NCBI RefSeq assembly: GCF_000236785.1
Contig: NZ_AGUF01000073.1
Coordinates: 62,001 to 126,000 of the forward strand
Length of the DNA: 64,000 bases
Reading direction: 5' to 3'
Origin: Achromobacter arsenitoxydans SY8
GTDB taxonomy: Bacteria; Pseudomonadota; Gammaproteobacteria; Burkholderiales; Burkholderiaceae_B
Shown here in pieces: positions 1-9,832 of the stretch; position 1 is the first letter of the stretch, and every line of letters begins with the position of its first letter. The notes under the pieces were generated by a model. It was not told the origin of the DNA, searched no databases, and was given only the letters and a program-made list of their open reading frames with translations. The position numbers were made by a program, and so were the translations under genes.

Positions 1-36
1 TCGTCACTTACGAGCGCGCCTAGCGCGCCTGGCGAA

Positions 37-1455
37 CTAGGCGGCGCCCGCGTTGCGCATGAAGCGCCACAGCGCCGGCGCCGCCGAGTACGCCACGTTA
101 AAGCGCACCCAGGGCGTATCGGCCTCGTCCGCCTCGAAGTAGGAGCCGGGCGCCAGCCAGATTCCGTCCTTGAGCGCCAGCTCCGCCAGGCCATTGGCGC
201 CGCGCTCGCGCCACTGCCCCGCCACCTTGGCCCACAGGAACAATCCGCCCAGGGGCCGGCCGTAGATGTCGAACCCGTGCTGGCGCATCAGTTCCGCCAC
301 GCTGGCATGGGCCTCGGCCAGCCGCTCGCGGGTGCGCGCAATGTGGGCGCGGTAGCGGCCCTCGCGGATGACCTGGTGCACGATGCGTTCCATGATCTCG
401 GGCGAGGTCAGGCCGACCGCCATCTTGGTGCGCGCAATGTCGCGCACCAGATCGCGGTGCGCCACCACGTAGCCCACCCGCACCGACGGACTGATGACCT
501 TCGAATAGCCGCCCAGGTAGACGACGCGGCGCGCCCCGTCCAGCGCCGCCAGCATCGGCGTCACGCCCTGCGCCAGCTCGCGCGAGATGTCGTCTTCCAC
601 GACCCACAGACCGTGCCGTTCGGCCGTCTGCAGGATGCGGAACGCGTTGGCCATGCCGATGCTGGCGCCAGAGGGATTCTGCAGCGCGGTGTTGATGAAT
701 AGCGCGCGGGGCCGGTGCTGGGCCGCCGCGCGCTCCAGCGCGTCGCAGTCCAGCCCGTCCACGGTCCGCGGCACCGCGATGACCCGCAGGCCGGCCAGGC
801 GCAGCATCTGCAGCAGATTGGCGTACGCAGGCTGCTCCACCACCACGCAGTCGCCGGGCCGCAGCAGCGTCCGGATCACGGTGTCCAGCCCATGGGACAC
901 GCCCTGCGTCAGCAGCACCTGCGAGGCCTCGACTTCCATGCCCTGCGCGCTCAGGCTGGCCGCGATGGTTTCGCGCAGCGGCGCGTAGCCGTACGGATGC
1001 CCGTAATTGGCGATGCGCATCGCCGGCACGCGCCCCATGTGGCGCAGCGCAAGGTGCAGCCCCTCTTCGTTCAGCCATTCGCCCGGCAGCCAGCCGCATC
1101 CCGATTTGATGGGGATGGAATGGTCCGCGAAGATGTCCGACAGCAGCCAACCGGCGTTGAGCCGCGGCGGCTCCCAGGACGGCGGCTCGATCCGGCGCGC
1201 AGGAGCATCGGGCGACGCGACCCGGTACCCCGCCCCCGGCCGCGCCGCCAGCCACCCCTGGGACACCAGCCGGCTGTAGGCGCTGGCCACGGTAAAGGTG
1301 CTGACGCCGTATTGGCGCGCGAACTCGCGCACCGAGGGTAGGGACATACCCGGACGCAAGGTCTGTTCTTCGATGGCGCGCAGGATGGCCGCCACCAGCT
1401 GCTCGACGAGGGTTGGCGCGGGACCGCGGGCGCGGATGGGCTGGAAATCAATCAC
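37..1455 (-). CDS. MocR-family (GntR wHTH-aminotransferase) transcriptional regulator
   Basis: 472 aa, the usual MocR length. An N-terminal GntR-type winged helix (about residues 12-80) is joined by a linker to a fold-type I aminotransferase domain (about 115-470). The PLP-binding lysine is visible in the motif GGYSKV (K319), and the NPSG and VEDD motifs of the cofactor pocket are intact. In this family the domain usually senses PLP or an amino-group ligand rather than doing catalysis. It is divergent from the omega-amino acid transaminase, with two near-identical palindromes between them, so it probably controls that gene and itself. The effector could be beta-alanine or a related omega-amino acid; that is inference. 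Confidence 0.9.
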   Translation of the reverse strand: MIDFQPIRARGPAPTLVEQLVAAILRAIEEQTLRPGMSLPSVREFARQYGVSTFTVASAYSRLVSQGWLAARPGAGYRVASPDAPARRIEPPSWEPPRLNAGWLLSDIFADHSIPIKSGCGWLPGEWLNEEGLHLALRHMGRVPAMRIANYGHPYGYAPLRETIAASLSAQGMEVEASQVLLTQGVSHGLDTVIRTLLRPGDCVVVEQPAYANLLQMLRLAGLRVIAVPRTVDGLDCDALERAAAQHRPRALFINTALQNPSGASIGMANAFRILQTAERHGLWVVEDDISRELAQGVTPMLAALDGARRVVYLGGYSKVISPSVRVGYVVAHRDLVRDIARTKMAVGLTSPEIMERIVHQVIREGRYRAHIARTRERLAEAHASVAELMRQHGFDIYGRPLGGLFLWAKVAGQWRERGANGLAELALKDGIWLAPGSYFEADEADTPWVRFNVAYSAAPALWRFMRNAGAA

Positions 1456-1460
1456 AGGGT

Positions 1461-1496
1461 AACTGTACAGTTGCGGCGCCCATAACTATACAGTTA
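1461..1496. promoter_or_regulatory. Paired palindromic operators between mocR-type gene and transaminase
   Basis: Two copies of one motif are seen. Site A at 1461-1472 is the perfect palindrome AACTGTACAGTT. Site B at 1483-1496 is TAACTATACAGTTA, one mismatch from perfect. Their centres are 23 bp apart, about two helical turns, as expected for a dimeric MocR regulator binding one face of DNA. Site B lies about 20 bp ahead of a likely -10 element for the + strand gene (TATATT, 1516-1521), so activation is plausible. Site A lies just upstream of the regulator's own start codon. Confidence 0.6.
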
Positions 1497-1614
1497 GCGG
1501 CAAATGCGCGGATTGTATATTTTCATTCCCTGCGGGACGTTCCAGAATCGTCCGAATCCCGCTGGCTCCGCGCCTTTCGCGACATCCGGCGGTTGTCCAT
1601 CCCCTGGAGTCACC

Positions 1615-2940
1615 ATGAACGCCCCCGCCCAGTTGCCCGACCTGTCCCATCTCTGGATGCCCTTCACTGCCAATAAGCAGTTCAAGGCCCACCCGCGCAT
1701 GCTGGCGACGGCCAAAGGCATGTACTACACCTCCACCGACGGCCGGCAGATCCTGGACGGCACGGCAGGCCTGTGGTGCGTGAACGCCGGGCATGGCCGC
1801 GAAGAAATCGTCGAGGCGATCTCCCGCCAGGCTGGCGTCATGGACTACGCGCCGGGCTTCCAGCTTGGCCATCCGCTGGCCTTCGAGGCCGCCACCGCGG
1901 TCGCGGGCTTGATGCCGCAGGGGCTGGACCGCGTGTTCTTCACGAATTCCGGGTCCGAATCCGTCGACACGACGCTGAAGATCGCCCTGGCCTACCACCG
2001 CGCACGCGGCGAGGGCCAGCGCACCCGCCTGATCGGCCGCGAGCGCGGCTATCACGGCGTGGGGTTCGGCGGGATCTCGGTCGGCGGGATCTCGACCAAC
2101 CGCAAGACCTTCTCCGGCGCGCTGCTGCCGGCCGTGGACCACCTGCCCCACACGCACAACCTGGAGCAGAACGCCTATTCGAAGGGCCAGCCCGTCTGGG
2201 GCGCGCACCTGGCCGACGAGCTCGAGCGCATCATCGCCCTGCACGACGCCTCCACCATCGCCGCCGTGATCGTCGAACCGATGGCCGGGTCCACCGGCGT
2301 GCTGATCCCGCCCAAGGGCTATCTGGAAAAGCTGCGCGAAATCACCGCCAAGCACGGCATTCTGCTGATCTTCGACGAAGTGATCACCGCCTACGGCCGC
2401 CTGGGCGCCGCTACCGCCTCCGAATTCTTCGGCGTGACGCCGGACATCATCGCCATGGCCAAGGGCGTCAGCAACGCCGCCGTCCCGGCCGGCGCGGTCG
2501 CCGTCAAGCGCGAAGTGCACGACGCCATCGTCAACGGCCCAGCGGGCGGCATCGAATTCTTCCACGGCTACACCTATTCGGCGCACCCCCTGGCCGCCGC
2601 CGCCATCCTGGCGACGCTGGACATCTATCGCCGCGAAGACCTCTTCGGACGCGCACGCAAGCTGTCCACGGCATTCCAGGACGCCGCGCACAGCCTGAAG
2701 GGCGCCCCTCACGTCATCGACGTGCGCAACCTGGGCCTGGTGTCGGGCATTGAGCTGGCGCCGCGCGCCGGCGCGCCCGGCGCCCGCGCCGCCGAGGTGT
2801 TCCAGAAGTGCTTCGACAGCGGCCTGATGGTGCGCTACACGGGCGATATCATCGCCGTGTCGCCGCCGCTGATCATCGACGAGGCCCAGATCGGCCAGAT
2901 CTTCGAGCAGATCGGCAAGGTCCTGAAAGAGGTAGCCTGA
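1615..2940 (+). CDS. Omega-amino acid (beta-alanine)--pyruvate transaminase
   Basis: 441 aa class III aminotransferase. The reading frame is open from 1504, but the ATG at 1615 gives the family's usual N-terminus (residues QLPDLSHLWMPFTANKQF) and follows a CTGGAG ribosome site. Seen: the TNSGSES phosphate-binding motif, the LIFDEVITAYGR segment with the PLP-ring aspartate, and the Schiff-base lysine K283 in MAKGVSNA. The family moves the amino group of beta-alanine and other omega-amines to pyruvate, giving malonate semialdehyde and alanine in the cytosol. The next gene encodes the matching semialdehyde dehydrogenase, so together they would feed acetyl- or propionyl-CoA. The exact substrate is inferred. 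Confidence 0.9.
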   Translation: MNAPAQLPDLSHLWMPFTANKQFKAHPRMLATAKGMYYTSTDGRQILDGTAGLWCVNAGHGREEIVEAISRQAGVMDYAPGFQLGHPLAFEAATAVAGLMPQGLDRVFFTNSGSESVDTTLKIALAYHRARGEGQRTRLIGRERGYHGVGFGGISVGGISTNRKTFSGALLPAVDHLPHTHNLEQNAYSKGQPVWGAHLADELERIIALHDASTIAAVIVEPMAGSTGVLIPPKGYLEKLREITAKHGILLIFDEVITAYGRLGAATASEFFGVTPDIIAMAKGVSNAAVPAGAVAVKREVHDAIVNGPAGGIEFFHGYTYSAHPLAAAAILATLDIYRREDLFGRARKLSTAFQDAAHSLKGAPHVIDVRNLGLVSGIELAPRAGAPGARAAEVFQKCFDSGLMVRYTGDIIAVSPPLIIDEAQIGQIFEQIGKVLKEVA

Positions 2941-2987
2941 TCCATCCCCGCGCGGCGCCGCGCGCGCATCGCGCCGGCGCCGCGCAC

Positions 2988-3018
2988 GGGCGGCCTGTGG
3001 CCGCCCGCCGGCGTTTTT
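2988..3018 (+). terminator. GC-rich hairpin with T-run between transaminase and dehydrogenase
   Basis: GGGCGGCC (2988-2995) and GGCCGCCC (2999-3006) form an 8-bp stem with a TGT loop, and five T residues stand at 3014-3018. An outer GCCGGCG complement could lengthen the stem towards the T-run. It would partly terminate transcription between the two genes, setting their ratio, or act as mRNA stabiliser. The 7-nt gap between the inner stem and the T-run weakens the call. Confidence 0.4.
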
Positions 3019-3032
3019 GACGAATTCCAGCA

Positions 3033-4541
<1,509 letters not shown>

Positions 4542-4551
4542 TCCCCCCCCC

Positions 4552-4612
4552 GAAGCGCTGCGCGCTTCCCCCCCAGGGGGGCGTCGCTGCGGACCGGCGG
4601 AGCCGGATCCGC
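4552..4612. repeat. GC-rich nested palindromic intergenic repeat
   Basis: Three hairpin units lie in a row directly after mmsA: GAAGCGC-TGC-GCGCTTC (4552-4568), a C7/G6 pair (4568-4581), and a roughly 24-nt imperfect palindrome (4589-4612) built on CCGGC/GCCGG. From memory, similar modules recur between genes in Achromobacter and Bordetella chromosomes; I could not check copy number. It probably serves as the mmsA transcript end and insulates the following peptidase cluster. Confidence 0.55.
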
Positions 4613-4753
4613 GCGACCCGGCTTGGGATGGTATTGCCTGGTTTGGGCGCTTTGCCTCGTCTGGCGCGATGCAGACAATGGTTGCGCCTTTAGGAATTGA
4701 AGCAGGCGCGGCGCTTGCCGCGCTCTGGACATCAGACTACAGGGGGAATCCTG

Positions 4754-6262
4754 ATGCGCATCGGGATCGGCGGCTTTCAGCATGAGACCAATACGTTCGC
4801 GCCGTCGCGCGCGGCGTGGGAAGATTTTGCGGAGAAGGGCGGGGGCTGGCCGAAGCTGGTCAGCGGGCCGGCGATGTTCCAGGCGGTGGCGGGCGCGAAT
4901 ATTCCCGTCGCGGGCTTTATTGAGGCCATGAGCCAGCACACGCTGCTGCCCACGACATGGGCCGCGGCAAGTCCTTCCGGCCACGTCACCCGGGATGCGT
5001 TCGAGCGCATCAGCGAGATGATCCTGCGGGGCCTGTCGAAAGCCATGCCGCTGGACGGCGTGTACCTGGACCTGCACGGCGCCATGGTCACCGAACACCT
5101 GGACGATGGCGAGGGCGAACTGCTCAAGCGCGTGCGCGAACTCGTGGGGCCGACGGTGCCCATCGTCGCCAGCCTGGACCTGCACGCCAACGTCACGCGC
5201 GCCATGGTGCGCCACGCCGATGCGCTGGTCTGTTACCGCACCTATCCCCACATCGACATGGCCGAAACCGGCCAGCGCGCCGCCGGCCTGCTGTCGCAGC
5301 GGCTAGCCGGCATGCCGCGCCACTATGCCGCCTTGCGCACCCTGCCCTTCCTGATTCCGCTGTGCTGGCAGTCCACCGACATCGAGCCCGCGCTCAGCCT
5401 GTATCAGCTTGTGGGTCAAATCGAAGCGCGCGGCGCGGCCAGCCTGTCGTTCGCGACCGGCTTTCCGGCTGCGGACTTTCCCGAATGCGCGCCCACCGTG
5501 TGGGCCTATGGCATGACACAGGCCGACGCCGACGCGGCCGCCGATGAATTGGCGCGCGCCGTCCTGAATGCGGAACGCGATTTCGGCGGCAAGCTGTACA
5601 CGCCGGACGAGGCGGTGCAGGAAGCCTTGCGGCTGGCGCGCGATGCGTCGCGTCCCGTCGTCATCGCGGACGCCCAGGACAACCCCGGCGCTGGCGGCAG
5701 CTCCGACACCACGGGCGTGCTGCGCGCGCTGATCCGCCACGATGCGCGCGACACCGCCATCGGCCTGATCGTCGATCCCGCCGCCGCGTTGGCGGCGCAC
5801 CGCGCTGGCGCTGGAAACAAGGTACGGATTGCATTGGGTGGACACTCGGGTATTCCCGATGACGCACCGCTCGACGCCGAATTCGTCGTCGAAAAGACCT
5901 CCGACGGACGCTTCGATACGCACGGCGCGTTCTACCGCGGCTTCCACATGGACCTGGGCCCCAGCGCCTGCCTGCGCATCGGCGGCGTGCGCATCATCGT
6001 CGCCTCCAACAAGGTGCAGATGGCCGACCAGGAAATGTTCCGTTTCGCCGGCGTGGAGCCCACCCGCGCCGCGATTCTGGTGGTAAAGAGCTCCGCCCAC
6101 TTCCGCGCGGACTTCGCCCCCATCGCGCAGACGATCCTGGTTTGCGCCGCCCCTGGCTCCATGCTCATGGATGCGGCAAAACAACCATGGACACGGCTGC
6201 GTCCCGGCATCAGAATGGCGCCTTGCGGACCGGTGTTCGACGGCCGGCCCGCTACAGCCTGA
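4754..6262 (+). CDS. M81 family metallopeptidase (MlrC-like), first copy
   Basis: 502 aa. Two family modules are seen: the N-terminal DUF1485-like region, with QHETNTF near residue 10 and two metal-site-like stretches DLHGAM and SLDLHAN, and the C-terminal MlrC domain with DNPGAGGSSDTTG. The family's named member, MlrC, is the metallopeptidase that completes degradation of linearised microcystin; most relatives have unknown substrates. ATG 4754 is chosen because AGGGGGAA lies 7 nt ahead and the family N-terminus (MRIGIGGF) begins there. A paralogue lies at 12995-14470. The peptide transporter between them suggests cytoplasmic hydrolysis of an imported peptide or amide. Confidence 0.85.
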   Translation: MRIGIGGFQHETNTFAPSRAAWEDFAEKGGGWPKLVSGPAMFQAVAGANIPVAGFIEAMSQHTLLPTTWAAASPSGHVTRDAFERISEMILRGLSKAMPLDGVYLDLHGAMVTEHLDDGEGELLKRVRELVGPTVPIVASLDLHANVTRAMVRHADALVCYRTYPHIDMAETGQRAAGLLSQRLAGMPRHYAALRTLPFLIPLCWQSTDIEPALSLYQLVGQIEARGAASLSFATGFPAADFPECAPTVWAYGMTQADADAAADELARAVLNAERDFGGKLYTPDEAVQEALRLARDASRPVVIADAQDNPGAGGSSDTTGVLRALIRHDARDTAIGLIVDPAAALAAHRAGAGNKVRIALGGHSGIPDDAPLDAEFVVEKTSDGRFDTHGAFYRGFHMDLGPSACLRIGGVRIIVASNKVQMADQEMFRFAGVEPTRAAILVVKSSAHFRADFAPIAQTILVCAAPGSMLMDAAKQPWTRLRPGIRMAPCGPVFDGRPATA

Positions 6263-6342
6263 CCCTCGCGCGCCGCCCTTGCGCGGCGCGTTAACGACGT
6301 AGCGGCCCACTGCGCCGCTCACTACGCTTCAAGGGGAACTAC

Positions 6343-7908
6343 ATGCTCAAGTTTGTCCGGGCGGCCGCTCTGGCCGGCGCAACCCTCGCGATGGCTCACG
6401 GCGCCTACGCCGAGACCGTCATCAAGACGGTGATGCACTCGCCGCTGCGCCTGACTGATCCGCACGCCACCACCGCCTACATCACGACGTGGCACGGCTA
6501 CATGATCTACGACACGCTGCTGGCCACCGACGCCGACAACAAGGTGCAGCCGCAGATGCTTGAGAAGTGGGAGGTCTCGCCCGACGGCAAGACCTACACG
6601 ATGACGCTGCGCCCCGGACAAAAGTGGCATGACGGCAAGCCGGTGACCGCGGAAGACTGCGTCGCGTCGATCAAGCGCTGGGCCGCCGGCGACGGCATGG
6701 GCCGCACGCTGCTCAAGTTCACGGACAAGATCGAAGTCATCGACGACAAGAGCTTCCGCATTGTCATGAAGGAACCCACGGACCTCGCGCTGCGCGCGCT
6801 GTCCAAGCCCACCGGCACCGCGCCGTTCATGATGCCCAAGCGCATCGCGGAACAGGCCATCGGCAAGCCCATTACCGACATGACCGGCTCGGGTCCGTTC
6901 AAGGTCGTCGAATTCAAGCCGGGCGTGAAGACCGTCTACGCCAAGAATGCAGACTACGTGCCGCGCAAAGAGCCCGTCAGCGGCCTGGCCGGCGGCAAGG
7001 TCGTGCATGTCGACAAGGTCGAATGGGACGTCATGCCCGACGCCCTGACCACCGCCAACGCGCTGCTCGGCGGCGAGATTGATTTCGTCGAGCAGTTCCC
7101 GTACGACCTGCTGCCCATGATCGAAGGCAACAAGGACCTGAAGGAAGAGTCGCTCAGTCCGGTCGGCTACTTCACGATGTACCGCTTCAACTTCAAGCAC
7201 CCGCCCTTCAACAACAAGAAGATCCGCCAGGCCGCGATGTACGCGATCGGCCAGGAAGACGTGATGAAGGCGCTGGTCGGCAATCCCAAGTACTGGAAGA
7301 CCTGCGCTTCGCTGTGGGGCTGCGGCACGCCGCTGGAAAGCGATATCGGCAAGGACATGACCGTCCCGTCGAACATCGACAAGGCCAAGGCGCTGCTGAA
7401 GGAAGCGGGCTATGACAACACGCCCATCCTCGTCATGCACGCCACCGACGTGGGCACCCTGTCCGCGCAACCGGTCGTGATGGCCCAGGCGCTGCGCAAG
7501 GCCGGCTTCAACGTGAACCTCGCGGCCATGGACTGGCAGAGCGTGGCCACGCGCCGCGCGTCCAAGGCGGCGCCCGCCGAGGGCGGCTGGAACATCCACA
7601 ACACCAACTGGTACGCCACCGACGTGATGGATCCGGTCCGCTCGGCGCCGGCCGCCGCCAACGGCGACAACGCCTGGTTCGGCTGGCCCGAGTTCCCGCA
7701 GATCGAGGAACTGCGCACGAAGATGGCGCTCACCTCCGATCCCGCCGAGCAGAAGAAGATCTCCGAGGAAGTGCAGCGCATCGGCATCGACGAAGGCCTG
7801 TACGTGCCGCTGGGCCAGATGTCCGTGCCCACCGTCTACTCGACCAAGCTCTCGGGCCTGGTCCACGCGCCGGTCTTCGCGTTCTGGAACGTCAAAAAGG
7901 CCCCTTGA
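6343..7908 (+). CDS. Peptide ABC transporter periplasmic substrate-binding protein (SBP family 5)
   Basis: 521 aa with a clear Sec signal peptide (positively charged start, hydrophobic stretch, cut after AYA about residue 23). The rest matches the DppA/OppA cluster-C binding-protein layout, including the early segment TDPHATTAYITTWHGYMIYDTLLATD and the internal MLEKWEVSPDGKTYTMTLRPGQKWHDG-type region. It would capture a peptide or other polar ligand in the periplasm and deliver it to the two permeases that follow. AAGGGG stands 8 nt before the ATG. It is 80 nt after the first M81 gene and 66 nt before the permease. Confidence 0.9.
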   Translation: MLKFVRAAALAGATLAMAHGAYAETVIKTVMHSPLRLTDPHATTAYITTWHGYMIYDTLLATDADNKVQPQMLEKWEVSPDGKTYTMTLRPGQKWHDGKPVTAEDCVASIKRWAAGDGMGRTLLKFTDKIEVIDDKSFRIVMKEPTDLALRALSKPTGTAPFMMPKRIAEQAIGKPITDMTGSGPFKVVEFKPGVKTVYAKNADYVPRKEPVSGLAGGKVVHVDKVEWDVMPDALTTANALLGGEIDFVEQFPYDLLPMIEGNKDLKEESLSPVGYFTMYRFNFKHPPFNNKKIRQAAMYAIGQEDVMKALVGNPKYWKTCASLWGCGTPLESDIGKDMTVPSNIDKAKALLKEAGYDNTPILVMHATDVGTLSAQPVVMAQALRKAGFNVNLAAMDWQSVATRRASKAAPAEGGWNIHNTNWYATDVMDPVRSAPAAANGDNAWFGWPEFPQIEELRTKMALTSDPAEQKKISEEVQRIGIDEGLYVPLGQMSVPTVYSTKLSGLVHAPVFAFWNVKKAP

Positions 7909-7974
7909 TGGGCGAAGGGCCTGTGCGCGGCGTCCTGCGGCAGGCACAGGCCCTACTAGTACTGGGGGAAATAC

Positions 7975-8916
7975 ATGCTGGCATTTGTCTCACGCCGGCT
8001 CCTCGCGACCATACCCGTTCTGGTGATGGTCGCGGTGGTGGTCTTTGCGATATTGCGTTTCAGCCCGGGCGATCCGGCCATCATCATGGCGGGCGACGGC
8101 GCCACGCCCGAGCGTATCGTGCAGATACGCCAGACAATGGGCCTGGACCAACCGGTCATCAAGCAGTTCTTCATCTGGGGCGGCAAGCTCCTGCAGGGCG
8201 ACCTGGGCACTTCGCTCATGTCCGGCGTGCCGGTCACCAAGCTGATCGCGCAGCGCCTTGAACCGTCCCTCAGCCTGGCGGTGCTGACCCTGGTCTTCAC
8301 GCTGATCGTCGCCATTCCGCTGGGCGTGCTGGCGGCGTGGCGGCAAGGCAAGCTGCTGGACCGCGCCGTGATGGGCTTTTCGGTGCTGGGATTCTCGGTT
8401 CCCGTTTTCGTCACGGGCTACCTGCTGATCTGGGCGTTCGCCATCAAGCTGGGCTGGTTCAACGTGCAGGGCTACACCCCGCTCGAAAAAGGCTTCTGGC
8501 CGTTCCTGCACCGGCTCATCCTGCCGTCGCTGGCGCTGTCCACGGTATACGTGGCGCTGATCGCGCGCATCACCCGCACCAGCGTCATCGAAGTCATGGG
8601 CGAGGACTTCATCCGCACCGCCCGCTCCAAGGGGCTGGGCGAAACAGGCGTGCTGCTTGGCCATGCGCTGCGCAACGCCGCCGTGCCCATCGCGACGGTG
8701 GTGGGCGTGGGCATCGCGCTGCTCATCAGCGGCGTGGTCGTGACCGAATCGGTGTTCAACATCCCCGGTCTGGGCCGGCTGGTGGTGGAGGCCGTGCTGG
8801 CGCGCGACTACCCGGTCATCCAGGGCCTGACGCTCTTCTTCGCGTTCGTCTACGTGTTCATCAATCTAGTTGTCGATTGCGCCTACACGGTGTTCGACCC
8901 GCGGATCAGGTACTGA
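7975..8916 (+). CDS. Peptide ABC transporter permease, DppB/OppB type
   Basis: 313 aa inner-membrane protein. The first transmembrane segment begins at residue 8 (RRLLATIPVLVMVAVVVF), and about five further segments follow. The conserved cytoplasmic EAA-type loop is present as IEVMGEDFIRTARSKGLGE (about residues 206-224), the contact for the ATPase. GPD-type motif GDPAIIMAG occurs near residue 32, typical of DppB. GGGGGAA precedes the ATG. Only 4 nt separate it from the next permease. Confidence 0.93.
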   Translation: MLAFVSRRLLATIPVLVMVAVVVFAILRFSPGDPAIIMAGDGATPERIVQIRQTMGLDQPVIKQFFIWGGKLLQGDLGTSLMSGVPVTKLIAQRLEPSLSLAVLTLVFTLIVAIPLGVLAAWRQGKLLDRAVMGFSVLGFSVPVFVTGYLLIWAFAIKLGWFNVQGYTPLEKGFWPFLHRLILPSLALSTVYVALIARITRTSVIEVMGEDFIRTARSKGLGETGVLLGHALRNAAVPIATVVGVGIALLISGVVVTESVFNIPGLGRLVVEAVLARDYPVIQGLTLFFAFVYVFINLVVDCAYTVFDPRIRY

Positions 8917-8920
8917 CGCC

Positions 8921-9832
8921 ATGAGCATGCAAACGCCAACCGATACCGCCGCGCAAGCGGCCGCCGACCTCCCCGGAGGCGGCAATCCCCAGGTCACCGC
9001 CTGGCGGCAGATCCGCCTTGGGCTCAAGAGCTGGCCCGTCATGCTGGCGCTCGTGGTGCTCTTGGCGATCGTCTTGATCGCCCTGTTCGCGCCGCTGCTG
9101 GGCACGGTGGACCCTACCCTCCTCAACCCGGGCGCGCGCCTTAAGCAGCCGTTCACCGACTACCTGCTGGGCACCGACGCCTTCGGCCGCGACGTCTGGT
9201 CGCGCGTGGCCTATGGCGCGCGCATCTCGCTCATCGCCGGCCTGGGCGCCGCGGTCGTCAGCGTGGCCATCGGGCTGGTCATCGGCGTGATCGCCGGATG
9301 GTTCAGGTCGCTGGATGGCCCGATCATGCGGACCATGGACGCCATCATGGCCATCCCGGGCATCCTGCTTGCGATCGCCTTGGTGTCCGTCACCGGCGCC
9401 AGCATCACGACCGTGCTCGTGGCCATCACCATTCCGGAGATTCCCCGCGTGGTGCGCCTGGTGCGCGGCCAGATCCTGAGCGTGCGGGGCGAACCCTACG
9501 TCGAGGCCGCGCTGGCGCTGGGCACGCCCCTGCCGCTGCTGCTGTGGCGCCACATGGTGCCCAGCACCATCGCGCCGCTGACCGTGCAGGGCACCTACGT
9601 CTTCGCGTCGGCCATGCTGACCGAGGCCATCCTGAGCTTCCTGGGCGCGGGCATCCCGCCCGAGATCGCGTCCTGGGGCAACATCATGTCCGAAGGCCGC
9701 ATGTACTTCCGCATGCTGCCCGGCCTGATTCTCTTCCCCGGACTGTTCCTGTCGCTGACCGTGCTCAGCGTGAACATCCTGGGCGACGCCTTGCGCGACG
9801 CGCTGGACCCGAAAATGGTGCGTAGGATCTGA
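8921..9832 (+). CDS. Peptide ABC transporter permease, DppC/OppC type
   Basis: 303 aa with an N-terminal cytoplasmic tail, then about six membrane segments. DppC signatures seen: HPLGTD-like LLGTDAFGRDVWSRVAYG after the first segment, and the coupling loop RGEPYVEAALALGTPLPLLLWRH. ATG 8921 is preferred over in-frame starts inside dppB because it lies just after the dppB stop and is followed by a normal soluble tail. Its stop overlaps the start of the ATPase gene by one base (TGATG), pointing to coupled translation. Confidence 0.93.
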   Translation: MSMQTPTDTAAQAAADLPGGGNPQVTAWRQIRLGLKSWPVMLALVVLLAIVLIALFAPLLGTVDPTLLNPGARLKQPFTDYLLGTDAFGRDVWSRVAYGARISLIAGLGAAVVSVAIGLVIGVIAGWFRSLDGPIMRTMDAIMAIPGILLAIALVSVTGASITTVLVAITIPEIPRVVRLVRGQILSVRGEPYVEAALALGTPLPLLLWRHMVPSTIAPLTVQGTYVFASAMLTEAILSFLGAGIPPEIASWGNIMSEGRMYFRMLPGLILFPGLFLSLTVLSVNILGDALRDALDPKMVRRI

